From: Rossellomorea sp. y25
GTDB lineage: Bacteria; Bacillota; Bacilli; Bacillales; Bacillaceae_B
Direction: 5' to 3'
NCBI RefSeq assembly: GCF_038049935.1
Contig: NZ_CP145886.1
Location: 434,001-498,000 of the forward strand
DNA: 64,000 nt
The notes below the pieces were generated by a model. It had not been told where the DNA came from and searched no databases. It saw only the letters and a list, made by a program, of their open reading frames with translations. Positions 25,343-37,962 of the stretch are shown piece by piece. Made by a program: the position numbers and the translations under genes. The first letter of the stretch is position 1. Every line of letters begins with the position of its first letter.

Positions 25343-25470
25343 AGGGGGTTAACTCATGAAGAGATTAGCTGCTTCTACTCATAATATCGTACAGATTGCG
25401 GGTACTATATTTGAACGAGAAGATAAGCTAACACGTGAGTCAACCCCCTTCATCCATGAGGAAGGCGGGG
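25343..25470 (+). promoter_or_regulatory. Long rod-like RNA hairpin before the aminotransferase, possible translational switch
   Basis: AGGGGGTTAACTCATG (25343-25358) pairs with CGTGAGTCAACCCCCT (25434-25449). Inside it TTAGCT/AGCTAA, CTTCT/AGAAG and AATATCGTAC/GTACTATATT pair in register around a 9-nt loop. The sequence CCCCCTTC (25444-25451) can alternatively pair with GAAGGCGGGG (25461-25470), the ribosome site of the downstream ATG. This is the layout of a two-state leader. No known riboswitch class was recognised. Confidence 0.6.
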
Positions 25471-25478
25471 ATTCATGT

Positions 25479-26588
25479 ATGGCACTGAAGTTCAAAACAA
25501 GAGAAGCGGTCTCACATATCGCTCCATATGTGCTGGGGAAAACGCTCTCAGACTTACAGAAGGAGCATGGTCTGAGCTCTATCAGAAAGCTATCAGAAAA
25601 TGAAAACATATATGGCTGCTCTCCAAAAGTGAAGCAGTGGTTTAAAGAAAACGGAAGCGACTTGTTTTTGTATCCAGACGGAGCTGCCGTCGACCTTAGT
25701 CATAAGGTAGCGACATTTTTAGGAGTGCCTAAGGAACAGCTCGTGTTTGGGAATGGCTCGGATGAAGTGATCCGATTATTGACGAGGGCCTATTTGAGTA
25801 ACGGTGACGCAGCCATTATGGCGGACGTTACTTTTCCCAGGTATCAAACCAATGTGTTCTTAGAAGGGGGCACCCCGATTATCGTTCCTTTAGTCAACGG
25901 TACTCATGACCTGCAAGCGATGCACGACCAGATCACCCCGAGCACCAAGATGATCTTTGTGTGTAATCCCAATAATCCTACCGGGACCATCGTCGGAAAG
26001 AAAGAGCTCCTGGAATTTATCGGGAGGGTACCGTCGCATATATTGGTGGTAGTGGATGAAGCCTATATGGAATACGTCACAACCGATGATTATTTAGAAA
26101 CCTTGCCGCTGCTGTCAACATTCGAAAATCTGATTGTTCTTAGAACATTTTCAAAGATATATGGCCTTGCGGGATTAAGAGTCGGTTTCGGCGTCATGAA
26201 CCAAGAAATAGCTGAACAGCTCCGAAAAGTGAAAGATGTCTTCAATGTAAATACGGTTGCTCAGAAGTCAGCGATTATCGCCCTTGAAGATCAGGCATTT
26301 ATAAGAGAGTGTACTCATAAGAACGAGCAGGGTCGCCTCTTTTTAGAAGGGGAGTTTGACCGTCTGGGTGTATCCTATTTCCCCTCTCAATCGAACTTTA
26401 TCATGGTGGATACCGGATTGAATGGTGACACGGTCTCATATGAGCTTGTGAAAAGGGGATTGGTCGTCCGTTCAGGAACTCTTCTTGGGTACCCAACGAC
26501 CGTACGGGTCACGATTGGAACAGAAGAGGATAACAAGAGGTTCATACAAGCGTTGGAAGATATTTTACAAAGTGAAGGGGTGAAATAG
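25479..26588 (+). CDS. hisC: Histidinol-phosphate-type aromatic aminotransferase
   Basis: A fold-type I PLP aminotransferase of the HisC group, about 369 residues. It has FGNGSDEVIRLL, NPNNPTGT, VVDEAYMEY and the PLP lysine in RTFSKIYGLAGLRVG. Between hppD and the homogentisate genes it most likely transaminates tyrosine or phenylalanine. HisC enzymes are known to do this. The ATG at 25479 gives the normal N-terminus. A 41-codon upstream in-frame extension to an ATG at 25356 is possible but would be encoded by the long palindrome and is doubtful. Confidence 0.85.
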   Translation: MALKFKTREAVSHIAPYVLGKTLSDLQKEHGLSSIRKLSENENIYGCSPKVKQWFKENGSDLFLYPDGAAVDLSHKVATFLGVPKEQLVFGNGSDEVIRLLTRAYLSNGDAAIMADVTFPRYQTNVFLEGGTPIIVPLVNGTHDLQAMHDQITPSTKMIFVCNPNNPTGTIVGKKELLEFIGRVPSHILVVVDEAYMEYVTTDDYLETLPLLSTFENLIVLRTFSKIYGLAGLRVGFGVMNQEIAEQLRKVKDVFNVNTVAQKSAIIALEDQAFIRECTHKNEQGRLFLEGEFDRLGVSYFPSQSNFIMVDTGLNGDTVSYELVKRGLVVRSGTLLGYPTTVRVTIGTEEDNKRFIQALEDILQSEGVK

Positions 26589-27200
26589 ATGGATATCAAA
26601 CCGCATACTCTTCAGTGGCAGGATGCTTATAAATTAATGATTGGCTCGATTTTACCGCGTCCGATTGCGTTCGTTTCATCTCTTGATGAAGGAGGGAATG
26701 CGAATCTTGCACCATACAGCTTTTTTACGGCCATTTGTGCCGACCCGATGCTCGTCTGCTTCTCTCCCATGAGAAAGGGAAAGGATGGCAGCAAAAAAGA
26801 TACCCTTGAAAATATCGAAAAGACGAAGGAATTCGTCATCAATATCGTCAGTGAAGAGTTCGTGGAGAAAATGAATAATTGTGCCATCGAATATGAATCT
26901 GGCGTTGATGAATTCGAACAAGTCGGTCTGACGAAGGAAGAGTCCATCATGGTAAAGCCTCCTGGAGTATCTGAAAGCAAGGTTCAATTAGAATGCGTTC
27001 TTCATGAGGTTCTCCACTTCGGCGATCATCCTGGTGCAGGGAGTCTTGTGATCGGGAAGGTAGAATGCGTCAGAATCGATGACGAACTCTATTACGACGG
27101 CAAAATAGATTCAGAGAAGTTAAAGCCGGTAGGAAGACTGGCTGGACAAATGTACACCAAACCATTATCCGATTCATTTGAATTGATCCGAAAAAGGTGA
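26589..27200 (+). CDS. Flavin reductase family protein
   Basis: A 203-residue split-barrel FMN-binding protein (MIGSILPRPIAFVSSLDEGGNANLAPYS in blocks, with PRPIAFVS and NLAPYSFFTA). It starts directly after the aminotransferase stop. Members reduce flavins or act as anonymous FMN proteins, and they are often found near aromatic degradation genes. A partner monooxygenase is not visible here. It might supply reducing power to one of the oxygenases, but this is speculative. Confidence 0.82.
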   Translation: MDIKPHTLQWQDAYKLMIGSILPRPIAFVSSLDEGGNANLAPYSFFTAICADPMLVCFSPMRKGKDGSKKDTLENIEKTKEFVINIVSEEFVEKMNNCAIEYESGVDEFEQVGLTKEESIMVKPPGVSESKVQLECVLHEVLHFGDHPGAGSLVIGKVECVRIDDELYYDGKIDSEKLKPVGRLAGQMYTKPLSDSFELIRKR

Positions 27201-27206
27201 TGACAC

Positions 27207-28190
27207 GTGAAGCTGGTTAGCTTTTTAAAAGAAGGAGAAGTAAGAGCGGGAAAAGTTCAGGATGAACTTGTCGTAGACATCCATGCTGTGAGCGGAGGTT
27301 TGCTCCCTAAAGATATGTTATCCATCATCGAGCTTGGAGACGAAGGCCTAAAACGGATGAAGGAGCTCGGCACCTTTTCAGAAAAAGACAAAGGAGTGTA
27401 TTCACTACGTGATGTCACCCTGTTGTCGCCGATTCCAAGGCCTGTCAGCATACGTGATTTCTATGCATTTGAAGAGCATGTGAAAACGGCACGTAAACGG
27501 AGGGGACTCGATGTGGTTCCAGAATGGTATGACATCCCCGTCTTTTATTTTACCAATCACTTAGCTATAAAAGGTCCTGGCGATCACATCGCAAAACCTG
27601 CTGGATGTGAGTGGCTCGATTATGAATTGGAAATCGCCTGCGTTATTGGCAGAGAAGGAAAAACCATTTCAAAAGAAAACGCAGAAGACCATATATACGG
27701 CTATTTCATCATGAATGATTGGAGTGCCAGAGACATCCAGAAGCATGAGATGAAAGTAGGACTTGGACCCGCGAAAGGAAAGGATTTTGCCACTTCTTTC
27801 GGTCCTTATTTAGTGACGAAGGATGAACTGGAAACCTATCGCAAGGGAAACCGTTTTGATCTTCCTATGTCGGCAAAAGTGAATGGGATACTTTTATCCG
27901 AGGGGAATTATCAGGACATCCATTATACTTTTGCAGACATGATCGAGCGCGCCTCGCAAGACGTCACCCTGTATCCCGGCGAAGTGATTGGATCTGGAAC
28001 TGTTGGAACAGGATGTATATTGGAGCTGGGTCCTGAAACGCATCCATGGTTGAAGTCGGGGGACTTGGTGGAATTAGAGATTAGAGGATTAGGAGTCTTG
28101 AGTAATACGATTGCAAAGAAAAGAGAGGAGGAGAACCATGTACTATCGTCAACTGGGGAAAATACCTCACAAACGTCACACCATGTTTAA
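27207..28190 (+). CDS. Fumarylacetoacetate hydrolase-family protein
   Basis: A 327-residue FAH-fold protein beginning at a GTG after AAGGTGATG. Metal ligands are expected in WLDYELEIACVIG and in NDWSARDIQ, both present, together with GPAKGKDFATSFGP. In the homogentisate pathway this enzyme would split fumarylacetoacetate to fumarate and acetoacetate, or act directly on the maleyl isomer. No maleylacetoacetate isomerase gene is seen. Its last 53 bp overlap the start of the homogentisate dioxygenase gene. Confidence 0.87.
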   Translation: MKLVSFLKEGEVRAGKVQDELVVDIHAVSGGLLPKDMLSIIELGDEGLKRMKELGTFSEKDKGVYSLRDVTLLSPIPRPVSIRDFYAFEEHVKTARKRRGLDVVPEWYDIPVFYFTNHLAIKGPGDHIAKPAGCEWLDYELEIACVIGREGKTISKENAEDHIYGYFIMNDWSARDIQKHEMKVGLGPAKGKDFATSFGPYLVTKDELETYRKGNRFDLPMSAKVNGILLSEGNYQDIHYTFADMIERASQDVTLYPGEVIGSGTVGTGCILELGPETHPWLKSGDLVELEIRGLGVLSNTIAKKREEENHVLSSTGENTSQTSHHV

Positions 28191-29283
28191 AAAGGATGAT
28201 GGCACGCTCTACAGGGAGCAGGTCATGGGGACGAAGGGGTTCTCGGGAACACAGTCGATTCTGTATCATCATCATTTGCCGACGGCTGTGGCGAAGACAG
28301 AGTATTTAGGGAGTTATATGCCGGAGTTTGAGGAAGAGGGTGCTCTCCGTCATCGACATTTCTTTACAGACAGAGTCGAGAAAAAAGGCTGTGCCTTAAA
28401 GAGCCGTGAATATTTACTCGGTAATTCGGACTTATTGATTGGAACAGCCTATGTCACAGAAAAGATGACAAGCTTTTACCGAAATGGTGATGGAGATGAA
28501 ATGCTATATATCCATTTTGGTAAAGGGCAGGTAGAGACGATGTTCGGAACCCTCACCTATGGAAAAGGGGATTATGTGGTGATTCCGATCGGGACCATCT
28601 ACCGTGTCGTTCCTGAAGAAGAGACGAAGATGCTGATCGTCGAGTCCTTCAGTCAGATTACCACACCTCGCCGTTATCGAAATGAGTACGGACAATTACT
28701 GGAGCACAGTCCGTTTTGTGAGCGGGATTTACGAGGACCTGAGAGGCTTGCAACGATGGATGAAGAAGGAGAATTCGAAGTGATCACCAAATCAAGGGGA
28801 GCGCTTCATTCCCATGTGTTAAATCATCATCCACTGGACGTTGTCGGCTGGGATGGTTATCTTTATCCTTGGGTATTCAACATTGAGGACTTTGAGCCGA
28901 TCACAGGGCGTGTGCATCAGCCGCCTCCTGTTCATCAAACGTTTGAAGGGCATAACTTCGTTGTCTGCTCATTTGTTCCAAGACTATATGACTACCATCC
29001 GGAATCGATTCCGGCTCCTTATAATCACAGCAACGTGAACAGCGATGAGCTGCTGTACTATGTGGAAGGAAACTTCATGAGCAGAAAGGGAATCAAAGAA
29101 GGATCGATTACCCTCCATCCGAGCGGGATTCCACACGGTCCACATCCAGGAACGACAGAAGCCAGTATCGGGAAAAAAGAAACCCTGGAGCTTGCCGTTA
29201 TGATCGATACTTTCAAACCGTTGAAGATCGTTAAAAAAGCAAAGGATGTCGAAGATCCGAATTATATGTTTACATGGGTGTAA
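28138..29283 (+). CDS. hmgA: Homogentisate 1,2-dioxygenase
   Basis: A cupin-type Fe(II) dioxygenase of about 381 residues that opens the homogentisate ring to maleylacetoacetate. Blocks include YYRQLGKIPHKRHTMF, HVNSDELLYYVEGNF and HPSGIPHGPHPG, which hold the iron ligands. The ATG at 28138 has AGGAGG 6 bp upstream. An in-frame ATG at 28111 lacks such a site. The first 53 bp lie inside the FAH-type gene in another frame. A strong terminator follows and ends the tyrosine operon. Confidence 0.93.
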   Translation: MYYRQLGKIPHKRHTMFKKDDGTLYREQVMGTKGFSGTQSILYHHHLPTAVAKTEYLGSYMPEFEEEGALRHRHFFTDRVEKKGCALKSREYLLGNSDLLIGTAYVTEKMTSFYRNGDGDEMLYIHFGKGQVETMFGTLTYGKGDYVVIPIGTIYRVVPEEETKMLIVESFSQITTPRRYRNEYGQLLEHSPFCERDLRGPERLATMDEEGEFEVITKSRGALHSHVLNHHPLDVVGWDGYLYPWVFNIEDFEPITGRVHQPPPVHQTFEGHNFVVCSFVPRLYDYHPESIPAPYNHSNVNSDELLYYVEGNFMSRKGIKEGSITLHPSGIPHGPHPGTTEASIGKKETLELAVMIDTFKPLKIVKKAKDVEDPNYMFTWV

Positions 29284-29286
29284 AGG

Positions 29287-29333
29287 AAGAATCAATCCAA
29301 AGACCGTCCGGTTACTTGGGTTGATTCTTTTTT
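29287..29333 (+). terminator. Terminator of the tyrosine catabolic operon
   Basis: AAGAATCAATCCAA (29287-29300) pairs with TTGGGTTGATTCTT (29316-29329), with one mismatch-type pair, and ends in T-run. Confidence 0.9.
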
Positions 29334-29747
29334 ATTTATATACAGTTTAAAATAGTGGCGACTGCTTTTTGGGAGAATATATTTCTTTATGAAAGATTAT
29401 TCATTCCTGTAGAAAAAATAAAATTACATTCTGGTTTGAAAGGCATTACGGATTATGGGAATGAAAGGTTTTAATAGAATTCATTACATATTGGTGATCG
29501 TCTTACCAGATTAATAATCATTCATCCCTACAAATTAATAGAAAAATGAATTCTCAATTATGAAAAAGAAGTGAGAATATATCAGTCAGATACACACAGG
29601 TCTAAACTCCCCTAAACCCCCATTCCCATAGGATTTTGTCGAAAAATATCTGATTGGGCTCCTCATGGGATCTGAAGCGTCATTCACCCTGTTAATAAAA
29701 AAAATCCAAAATATTTTTTTCTCCCAATAAACTCTATAAGGACAAAG

Positions 29748-29964
29748 ATGTAAGCGTTTACTTATAATCAGATAAATCTAAATAGTCAAAAAATTTACGA
29801 AAAGCCTGTTGACCTTCCCGGGAAACGGGAGTAATATTGTCCTCAATAAAAAAATATGAACCAGCAGGAAGCAACAACCACAACTTATTCCAAACTGCTG
29901 TTCAACAGGCTCCAAAGCAACTGGAGAAATCGTCCTTCAGTGCAAAAATAAAATTCTAAAAATT
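29748..29964 (+). promoter_or_regulatory. ilvE control region: cre-like site, promoter and CodY-like box
   Basis: The 660-bp gap before ilvE has no convincing gene. TGTAAGCGTTTACT (29748-29761) matches the CcpA cre consensus at 13 of 14 positions. TTGACC (29809-29814) and TAATAT (29832-29837) are spaced by 17 bp. AAAATTCTAAAAATT (29950-29964) matches the CodY box at 12 of 15. The cre lies upstream of the -35, a position that activates the ilv-leu operon in B. subtilis. The stretch 29334-29740 shows nothing I can name. Confidence 0.68.
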
Positions 29965-29997
29965 AAATAAATTCTCACCAGGAAAGGAATGATTAAC

Positions 29998-30897
29998 ATG
30001 AACGAACAATGGATCTACTTAGACGGGCAATACGTAAAAAAGGAAGACGCAGTTGTATCTGTGTACGACCATGGTTTTCTATATGGAGATGGAGTGTTCG
30101 AAGGGATTCGAATGTACGATGGGAATGTGTTCCGTCTAGAAGAACATGTTGATCGCCTTTATGACTCTGCGAAATCAATCATGTTGCATATCGAAGTATC
30201 GAAAGAAGAGATGTGTGACATTATCGTCGATACATTGAAAAAGAATCAACTAGAGAATGCCTACATACGTGTGGTCATTTCTAGAGGTGTTGGAAACTTA
30301 GGGTTGGATCCATTTACTTGTAGAAAACCACAAATCATTGTCATTGCAGAACAATTAGCCCTGTTCCCTAAAAGCTTATACGAAACAGGCATCGATATCG
30401 TTACAGTAGCAAGCCGCCGTAACCGTGCAGATGTTCTTTCACCAAAGGTTAAATCCTTAAACTACTTAAATAATATTCTGGTAAAAATCGAAGCCAATCT
30501 GGCTGGTGTAAGTGAAGCGTTAATGCTTAACGATCAAGGATATGTAGCTGAAGGATCAGCCGACAATATCTTCATTGTCAAAAAAGGAAAAATCTTAACC
30601 CCGCCCGGATATGTAGGGGCCCTTGAAGGAATCACCCGTAATGCAATCATCGAGATTGCCGAAAAGCTCGGATTCGAGATGAAGGAAGAAGTCTTCACCC
30701 GTCATGATGTATATACAGCGGATGAAGTGTTCTTAACTGGGACAGCTGCAGAAGTCATTGCCGTTGTAAAGGTTGATGGCCGCGTAATCGGTGAAGGGAA
30801 ACCTGGAAAGTATACAACCCAATTATTGCAGGAGTTCAGAAACACTGTCACGCAAGATGGAAGAAAAGTTTACAAACAAAATGCTCAAGTTGGCTAA
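29998..30897 (+). CDS. ilvE: Branched-chain amino-acid aminotransferase
   Basis: A class IV PLP aminotransferase of 299 residues, the short IlvE type. It shows VYDHGFLYGDGVFEGIRMY, the PLP lysine region SPKVKSLNYLNN and EGSADNIFIVK. It performs the last step of valine, leucine and isoleucine synthesis. The ATG at 29998 has GGAAAGGA at 9 bp; an ATG at 29989 abuts the ribosome site. ilvD follows after 15 bp. This pair is transcribed upstream of, and separately from, the T-box-controlled ilvB block. Confidence 0.92.
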   Translation: MNEQWIYLDGQYVKKEDAVVSVYDHGFLYGDGVFEGIRMYDGNVFRLEEHVDRLYDSAKSIMLHIEVSKEEMCDIIVDTLKKNQLENAYIRVVISRGVGNLGLDPFTCRKPQIIVIAEQLALFPKSLYETGIDIVTVASRRNRADVLSPKVKSLNYLNNILVKIEANLAGVSEALMLNDQGYVAEGSADNIFIVKKGKILTPPGYVGALEGITRNAIIEIAEKLGFEMKEEVFTRHDVYTADEVFLTGTAAEVIAVVKVDGRVIGEGKPGKYTTQLLQEFRNTVTQDGRKVYKQNAQVG

Positions 30898-30912
30898 GTT
30901 GGAGGTGATGAC

Positions 30913-32580
30913 GTGCGAAGTGACATGATCAAAAAAGGAATCGACCGGGCTCCTCACCGCAGTTTACTGTACGCTACGGGAGTGAAGCTTGAAGACTTGG
31001 AAAAACCATTCATCGGGGTGTGTAACTCATACATTGATATCATTCCCGGTCATATGCATTTAAACGGATTTGCCCAAGTGGTAAAAGAAGCGATCCGGGA
31101 AGCGGGCGGCATTCCATTCGAATTCAATACAATCGGTGTTGACGATGGGATCGCCATGGGACATATCGGGATGAGGTACTCATTACCAAGTCGGGAACTG
31201 ATCGCCGACTCAGCAGAAACCGTCATCAATGCTCACTGGTTTGACGGAGTGTTCTACATTCCAAACTGTGACAAGATCACACCGGGAATGCTCATGTCGG
31301 CAGTCCGGACGAATGTCCCTTCTGTCTTTGTATCGGGAGGCCCGATGGAAGCGGGGGTTTCGAGCGAAGGGAAGCCATTATCACTCGTATCCGTTTTCGA
31401 GGGAGTTGGGGCCCATCAGTCAGGAAGGATGACGGCTGAACAGCTTCTTGACATAGAAGCCAATGCATGTCCGACTTGCGGATCATGCTCGGGGATGTTC
31501 ACAGCGAACTCCATGAATTCCCTGATGGAAATGCTCGGGATGGCTCCTCCGGGAAATGGAACAATCGTTGCCACCTCTGATGAGCGACATCAGTTAATCA
31601 AGGATGCGGCCAAATATTTAGTGGAAATGGTAAAGAAGGATATTAAACCAAGAGACATCATTACGGAAGATACAATCGACGATGCATTTGCTTTAGATAT
31701 GGCTATGGGAGGTTCCACCAATACCGTCCTTCATACACTAGCCATTGCGAATGAGGCGGAGATTGATTACGACATCAACCGTATCAATAAAGTCGCAGAA
31801 CGAGTACCTTATTTATCCAAGATAAGCCCAGCCTCTGATTACTCCATGCAGGACGTTCATAATGCTGGAGGGGTCAGCGCCATTATTAAAGAATTATGTG
31901 AAATGGGGGCTGTACACAAGGATCGAATCACGGTAACAGGAAAGTCCCTTTATGAGAACGTACAAGATGCTCATATTCAAAATGACGATGTCATCCGTCG
32001 CAGGGACAACGCTCACAGTCCAGTCGGAGGATTATCCGTACTCTTTGGAAATATTGCTCCAAATGGTGGGGTCATCAAAGTCGGAGCAGTCGACCCGTCC
32101 ATCAAAACCTTTATGGGTGAAGCGATTGTATACGAATCCCAGGATGACGCCCTTGCTGGAATTGAAAGTGGAGAAGTGAAAGAAGGGCATGTAGTGGTGA
32201 TCCGTTATGAAGGGCCAAAGGGTGGTCCGGGGATGCCGGAGATGCTGGCACCAACGGCAGCCATTGCAGGAAGAGGCCTGGAAAAGAAAGTGGCACTCAT
32301 GACAGACGGTCGATTTTCAGGAGCATCACGAGGCATTTCAATCGGTCATGTCTCACCGGAAGCTGCTGAAGGAGGACCAATCGGTGTTGTTGAAAATGGA
32401 GATCCCATCTTCATAGATTTAACGAATCGAACGATTTCCCTCATGGTTTCAGAAACGGAACTTCAGTTCAGGCAAAAGGAGTGGGTACAGCCCCCTCCGA
32501 AGATCAGAAAAGGTTACTTAGCACGATATGCCAAGCTTGTAACATCAGCTAGTACAGGTGGAATTTTGAAAACGGAATAA
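30913..32580 (+). CDS. ilvD: Dihydroxy-acid dehydratase
   Basis: A 555-residue IlvD/Edd-family dehydratase that makes the 2-keto acids of valine and isoleucine. Cluster-ligand cysteines are visible in [10 protein letters not shown] and [16 protein letters not shown], and the catalytic-region motif [14 protein letters not shown] is intact. It starts at a GTG with GGAGGTGATG upstream. The T-box leader begins immediately after its stop codon. Confidence 0.95.
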   Translation: MRSDMIKKGIDRAPHRSLLYATGVKLEDLEKPFIGVCNSYIDIIPGHMHLNGFAQVVKEAIREAGGIPFEFNTIGVDDGIAMGHIGMRYSLPSRELIADSAETVINAHWFDGVFYIPNCDKITPGMLMSAVRTNVPSVFVSGGPMEAGVSSEGKPLSLVSVFEGVGAHQSGRMTAEQLLDIEANACPTCGSCSGMFTANSMNSLMEMLGMAPPGNGTIVATSDERHQLIKDAAKYLVEMVKKDIKPRDIITEDTIDDAFALDMAMGGSTNTVLHTLAIANEAEIDYDINRINKVAERVPYLSKISPASDYSMQDVHNAGGVSAIIKELCEMGAVHKDRITVTGKSLYENVQDAHIQNDDVIRRRDNAHSPVGGLSVLFGNIAPNGGVIKVGAVDPSIKTFMGEAIVYESQDDALAGIESGEVKEGHVVVIRYEGPKGGPGMPEMLAPTAAIAGRGLEKKVALMTDGRFSGASRGISIGHVSPEAAEGGPIGVVENGDPIFIDLTNRTISLMVSETELQFRQKEWVQPPPKIRKGYLARYAKLVTSASTGGILKTE

Positions 32581-32882
32581 AGTAAAGCGTTGAAGAGGTA
32601 AAAGGGTTGGAAATCGTATTTTCAGAGAGCTGGTGGTGCTGCAAACCAGTAATACATCCAATACCGACATCCCCTCTGAGTATCGTTCTGAACCTCTAAA
32701 AGTAGGAACGATCGAGTAGATGCTACTCGTTACAAAAACAAAGGCTGGTGAAACCGATCAGCCTGCAAAGGGAGATGATATCCGTTATCTCTGAATTAGG
32801 GTGGTACCGTGGAAAGGATGAAGACCTTTTCGCCCCTGCGAAAGATGAACTCTGTCGTAGTGGGTGAAAAGGTCTTTTTTGT
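32581..32882 (+). promoter_or_regulatory. T-box leader of the ilvB operon
   Basis: All main parts of a tRNA-sensing T-box are present: a GAAGAGGTA start, the AGAGAGCTGGTGGTG apical region of stem I, CTCTGAG on its 3' side, the T-box AGGGTGGTACCGTGG (32798-32812) and a terminator (32821-32835 pairing with 32862-32876, then T-run). Aligning the 3' strand of stem I with the usual GAA-codon-ACC pattern puts ATC (Ile) at 32669-32671 as the specifier; CTC (Leu) a few bases on is the alternative. It senses charging of a branched-chain tRNA and allows read-through into ilvB when charging is low. Confidence 0.9.
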
Positions 32883-32946
32883 TTGGGAAATTGGATTGAT
32901 ATAGCTCAGGCGGTTCCCCGCCGGTGCTTTTAATATATCCAGCTCC

Positions 32947-33047
32947 GGCGGCTAGGCCCTCGAGGTCATAAGTCAATCTCGCCAAAAAGGCAAAAGGCGC
33001 CTTTTCAGCGACCTTGCCTTATGCATGTCGGGCCTGACCAAGCCGCC
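32947..33047. repeat. About 100-bp palindromic repeat (family A, copy 2)
   Basis: A second copy of the element at 17412-17512: ends GGCGGCT and AGCCGCC, the block CTCGAGGTCATAAGTCAA, and a central AAGGC...GCCTT. It is inserted between the T-box terminator and the ilvB ribosome site, so it is part of the ilvB mRNA leader. Confidence 0.82.
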
Positions 33048-33077
33048 TGTGCTTTTAATAAAAGGAGGAGATAGGAA

Positions 33078-34799
33078 ATGAGAGCGAAAGTAGAGGCAGA
33101 ACCGGCTTCACAGACACTAACAGAAAACGTCAACGGTGCTGATATGCTCATGAAAGCTTTAAGGGAGGAAAAGGTTGAGATTCTGTTTGGATATCCTGGG
33201 GGAGCGGTCTTGCCGATTTACGATGCTCTTTACAAAGCCCCGATCAAGCACGTACTTGCCCGCCATGAGCAGGGGGCCATCCACGCGGCGGAAGGATATG
33301 CCAGGGTGTCAGGGAAACCGGGTGTGGTGATTGCCACATCGGGTCCGGGAGCTACGAATCTTGTGACAGGGATTGCAGATGCCATGATGGATTCATTGCC
33401 TCTGGTGGTCTTTACGGGGCAGGTGGCTTCAGGGGTGATCGGAACTGATGCATTCCAGGAAGCGGACGTTGTTGGCATTACGATGCCGATCACAAAGCAT
33501 AATTATCAGGTTCGGGATATTAAAGACTTACCGAGGATTGTGAAGGAAGCCTTTCATATCGCATCAACCGGAAGGCCTGGACCCGTACTCGTCGACATTC
33601 CGAAAGACTTGACCCTGCAGCAAGCGTATCCGGCACACGAAGTAGAAATGGACTTACCGGGGTATCAGCCTAACTTTTATCCAAATCCCCTCCAAATCAA
33701 GAAACTGGTGGATGCCATTAAGGTTTCCAGACAGCCGGTCATCTTAGCCGGGGCAGGAGTACTTCACGGAAAGGCAACAGAAGAACTGAAGAGTTTCGCA
33801 GAGCAATATGACATTCCTGTGATTCATACCCTTTTAGGTTTAGGCGGATTTCCTGCTGATCATCCGTTGTTTCTAGGTATGGCAGGGATGCACGGATGCT
33901 ATGCAAGCAATATGGCCATTCATGAATGTGACTTGCTCATCAATATCGGAGCAAGATTTGATGACCGGTTAACAGGGAATCTTGCTACCTTTGCACCACG
34001 GGCCAAAGTGGTCCATATCGACATCGATCCAGCTGAGATCGGGAAGAATGTTGAAACACAGATACCAATCGTTGCCGATGCGAAACAGGCACTTGCTAAA
34101 CTCCTTCAACATGAAACGGAAAAGCCCGATTTCGATGCCTGGCATCAGCATCTTAAGTCATATAAACGGGAATATCCTTTCTGGTATAACCAGGCTCACG
34201 ATGTGCTCTCTCCTCAACGCTTGATTGAACAGGTATACGAAATGACGAACGGGGAAGCGGTTGTCACCACGGACGTGGGACAGCATCAAATGTGGGCGGC
34301 ACAATACTACTCCTTCAAAAAGCCGAATAATTGGGTCACATCCGGAGGGCTTGGCACGATGGGATTCGGATTTCCGGCAGCAATCGGAGCCCAGTTAGCA
34401 AACCCATCAAGTACGGTGGTTGCCTTTGTAGGAGATGGCGGATTCCAAATGACTCTGCAAGAGCTGATACTGCTAAAAGAGCTGAACCTTCCCGTTAAGG
34501 TGGTTATTCTTAATAACGGTACACTGGGAATGGTGAGACAGTGGCAGGAAACCTTCTTTGAAGAAAGATACTCTCAATCGGTGTTCTCCACCCAGCCTGA
34601 TTTTGTGAAACTGGCTGAATCGTACGGAATCAAGGGGTATCAAGTGAAAACCCAGGAGGAAGTCGATTCTGTTTTAAAAGAAGCCTTAACGAGTGATGAA
34701 CCAGTGCTCATTGATTGCTGGGTGAATCCAAAGGAAAATGTCTACCCGATGGTAGCTCCAGGTAAGGGATTACACGAAATGTTAGGAGTGAAACCATGA
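33078..34799 (+). CDS. ilvB: Acetolactate synthase, large subunit
   Basis: A 573-residue thiamine-dependent enzyme that makes acetolactate or acetohydroxybutyrate. The TPP motif starts [12 protein letters not shown] and ends ILNN; the N-terminal block [15 protein letters not shown] and the GSGP-type glycine region [10 protein letters not shown] are present. It has a strong AAAGGAGG ribosome site at 33061. It is the first gene behind the T-box, and its stop overlaps the ilvH start (ATGA). Confidence 0.96.
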   Translation: MRAKVEAEPASQTLTENVNGADMLMKALREEKVEILFGYPGGAVLPIYDALYKAPIKHVLARHEQGAIHAAEGYARVSGKPGVVIATSGPGATNLVTGIADAMMDSLPLVVFTGQVASGVIGTDAFQEADVVGITMPITKHNYQVRDIKDLPRIVKEAFHIASTGRPGPVLVDIPKDLTLQQAYPAHEVEMDLPGYQPNFYPNPLQIKKLVDAIKVSRQPVILAGAGVLHGKATEELKSFAEQYDIPVIHTLLGLGGFPADHPLFLGMAGMHGCYASNMAIHECDLLINIGARFDDRLTGNLATFAPRAKVVHIDIDPAEIGKNVETQIPIVADAKQALAKLLQHETEKPDFDAWHQHLKSYKREYPFWYNQAHDVLSPQRLIEQVYEMTNGEAVVTTDVGQHQMWAAQYYSFKKPNNWVTSGGLGTMGFGFPAAIGAQLANPSSTVVAFVGDGGFQMTLQELILLKELNLPVKVVILNNGTLGMVRQWQETFFEERYSQSVFSTQPDFVKLAESYGIKGYQVKTQEEVDSVLKEALTSDEPVLIDCWVNPKENVYPMVAPGKGLHEMLGVKP

Positions 34800-35320
34800 G
34801 GAAACGGATTGTAACGGCTCTCGTTCATAACCGGAGCGGTGTATTAAATCGAGTAACCGGATTGTTTACAAAGCGTCAGTTCAACATCGAAAGCATTTCA
34901 GTCGGCTATACAGAAGTCGAAGGAATTTCAAGAATGACTTTTGTCGTCAATGTAGAAGACGATCGCAAAATCGAACAGCTTTTAAAACAGCTGCATAAAC
35001 AAATTGATGTCCTCAAGGTTTCAGACATCACCGATCAAGGAGTCGTCGCAAGAGAATTGGCACTCATCAAAGTGTTAAGTACAGGGCAGACGAGATCCGA
35101 AATCAATGGGATCGTAGAACCCTTCAGAGCCGCCATCATTGATGTGGCAAGAGACAGCGTAACCGTCCAGGTAACAGGTGAAACATCCAAGATAGAAGCC
35201 ATCATTGATCTATTAAGACCTTATGGCATCAAAGAAATCGCCCGAACAGGCATCACAGCTTTCGCAAGGGGCAATGGGAAATCAGTTACGGAAATAAAAC
35301 AGTATTCAATCGTGAATTAG
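34796..35320 (+). CDS. ilvH: Acetolactate synthase, small regulatory subunit
   Basis: A 174-residue ACT-domain protein with the family opening [22 protein letters not shown] (two blocks) and the C-terminal ALSS domain. It confers valine feedback on IlvB. It overlaps ilvB by 4 bp. The length is typical. Confidence 0.94.
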   Translation: MRKRIVTALVHNRSGVLNRVTGLFTKRQFNIESISVGYTEVEGISRMTFVVNVEDDRKIEQLLKQLHKQIDVLKVSDITDQGVVARELALIKVLSTGQTRSEINGIVEPFRAAIIDVARDSVTVQVTGETSKIEAIIDLLRPYGIKEIARTGITAFARGNGKSVTEIKQYSIVN

Positions 35321-35335
35321 AAGCTGTAGCGATGA

Positions 35336-37958
<2,623 letters not shown>

Positions 37959-37962
37959 GCTT

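Noticed and set aside
25356..25478. 41-codon N-terminal extension of the aromatic aminotransferase
   Set aside because: It would be encoded by the long palindrome, and HisC-type proteins normally start like MALKFKTREAV; the downstream ATG has a suitable ribosome site.
29856..29951. 31-codon ORF in the ilvE leader (starts MNQQEATTTTY) as an attenuator peptide
   Set aside because: It has no ribosome site, is not rich in Leu/Ile/Val codons, and no paired terminator/antiterminator structure was found after it.
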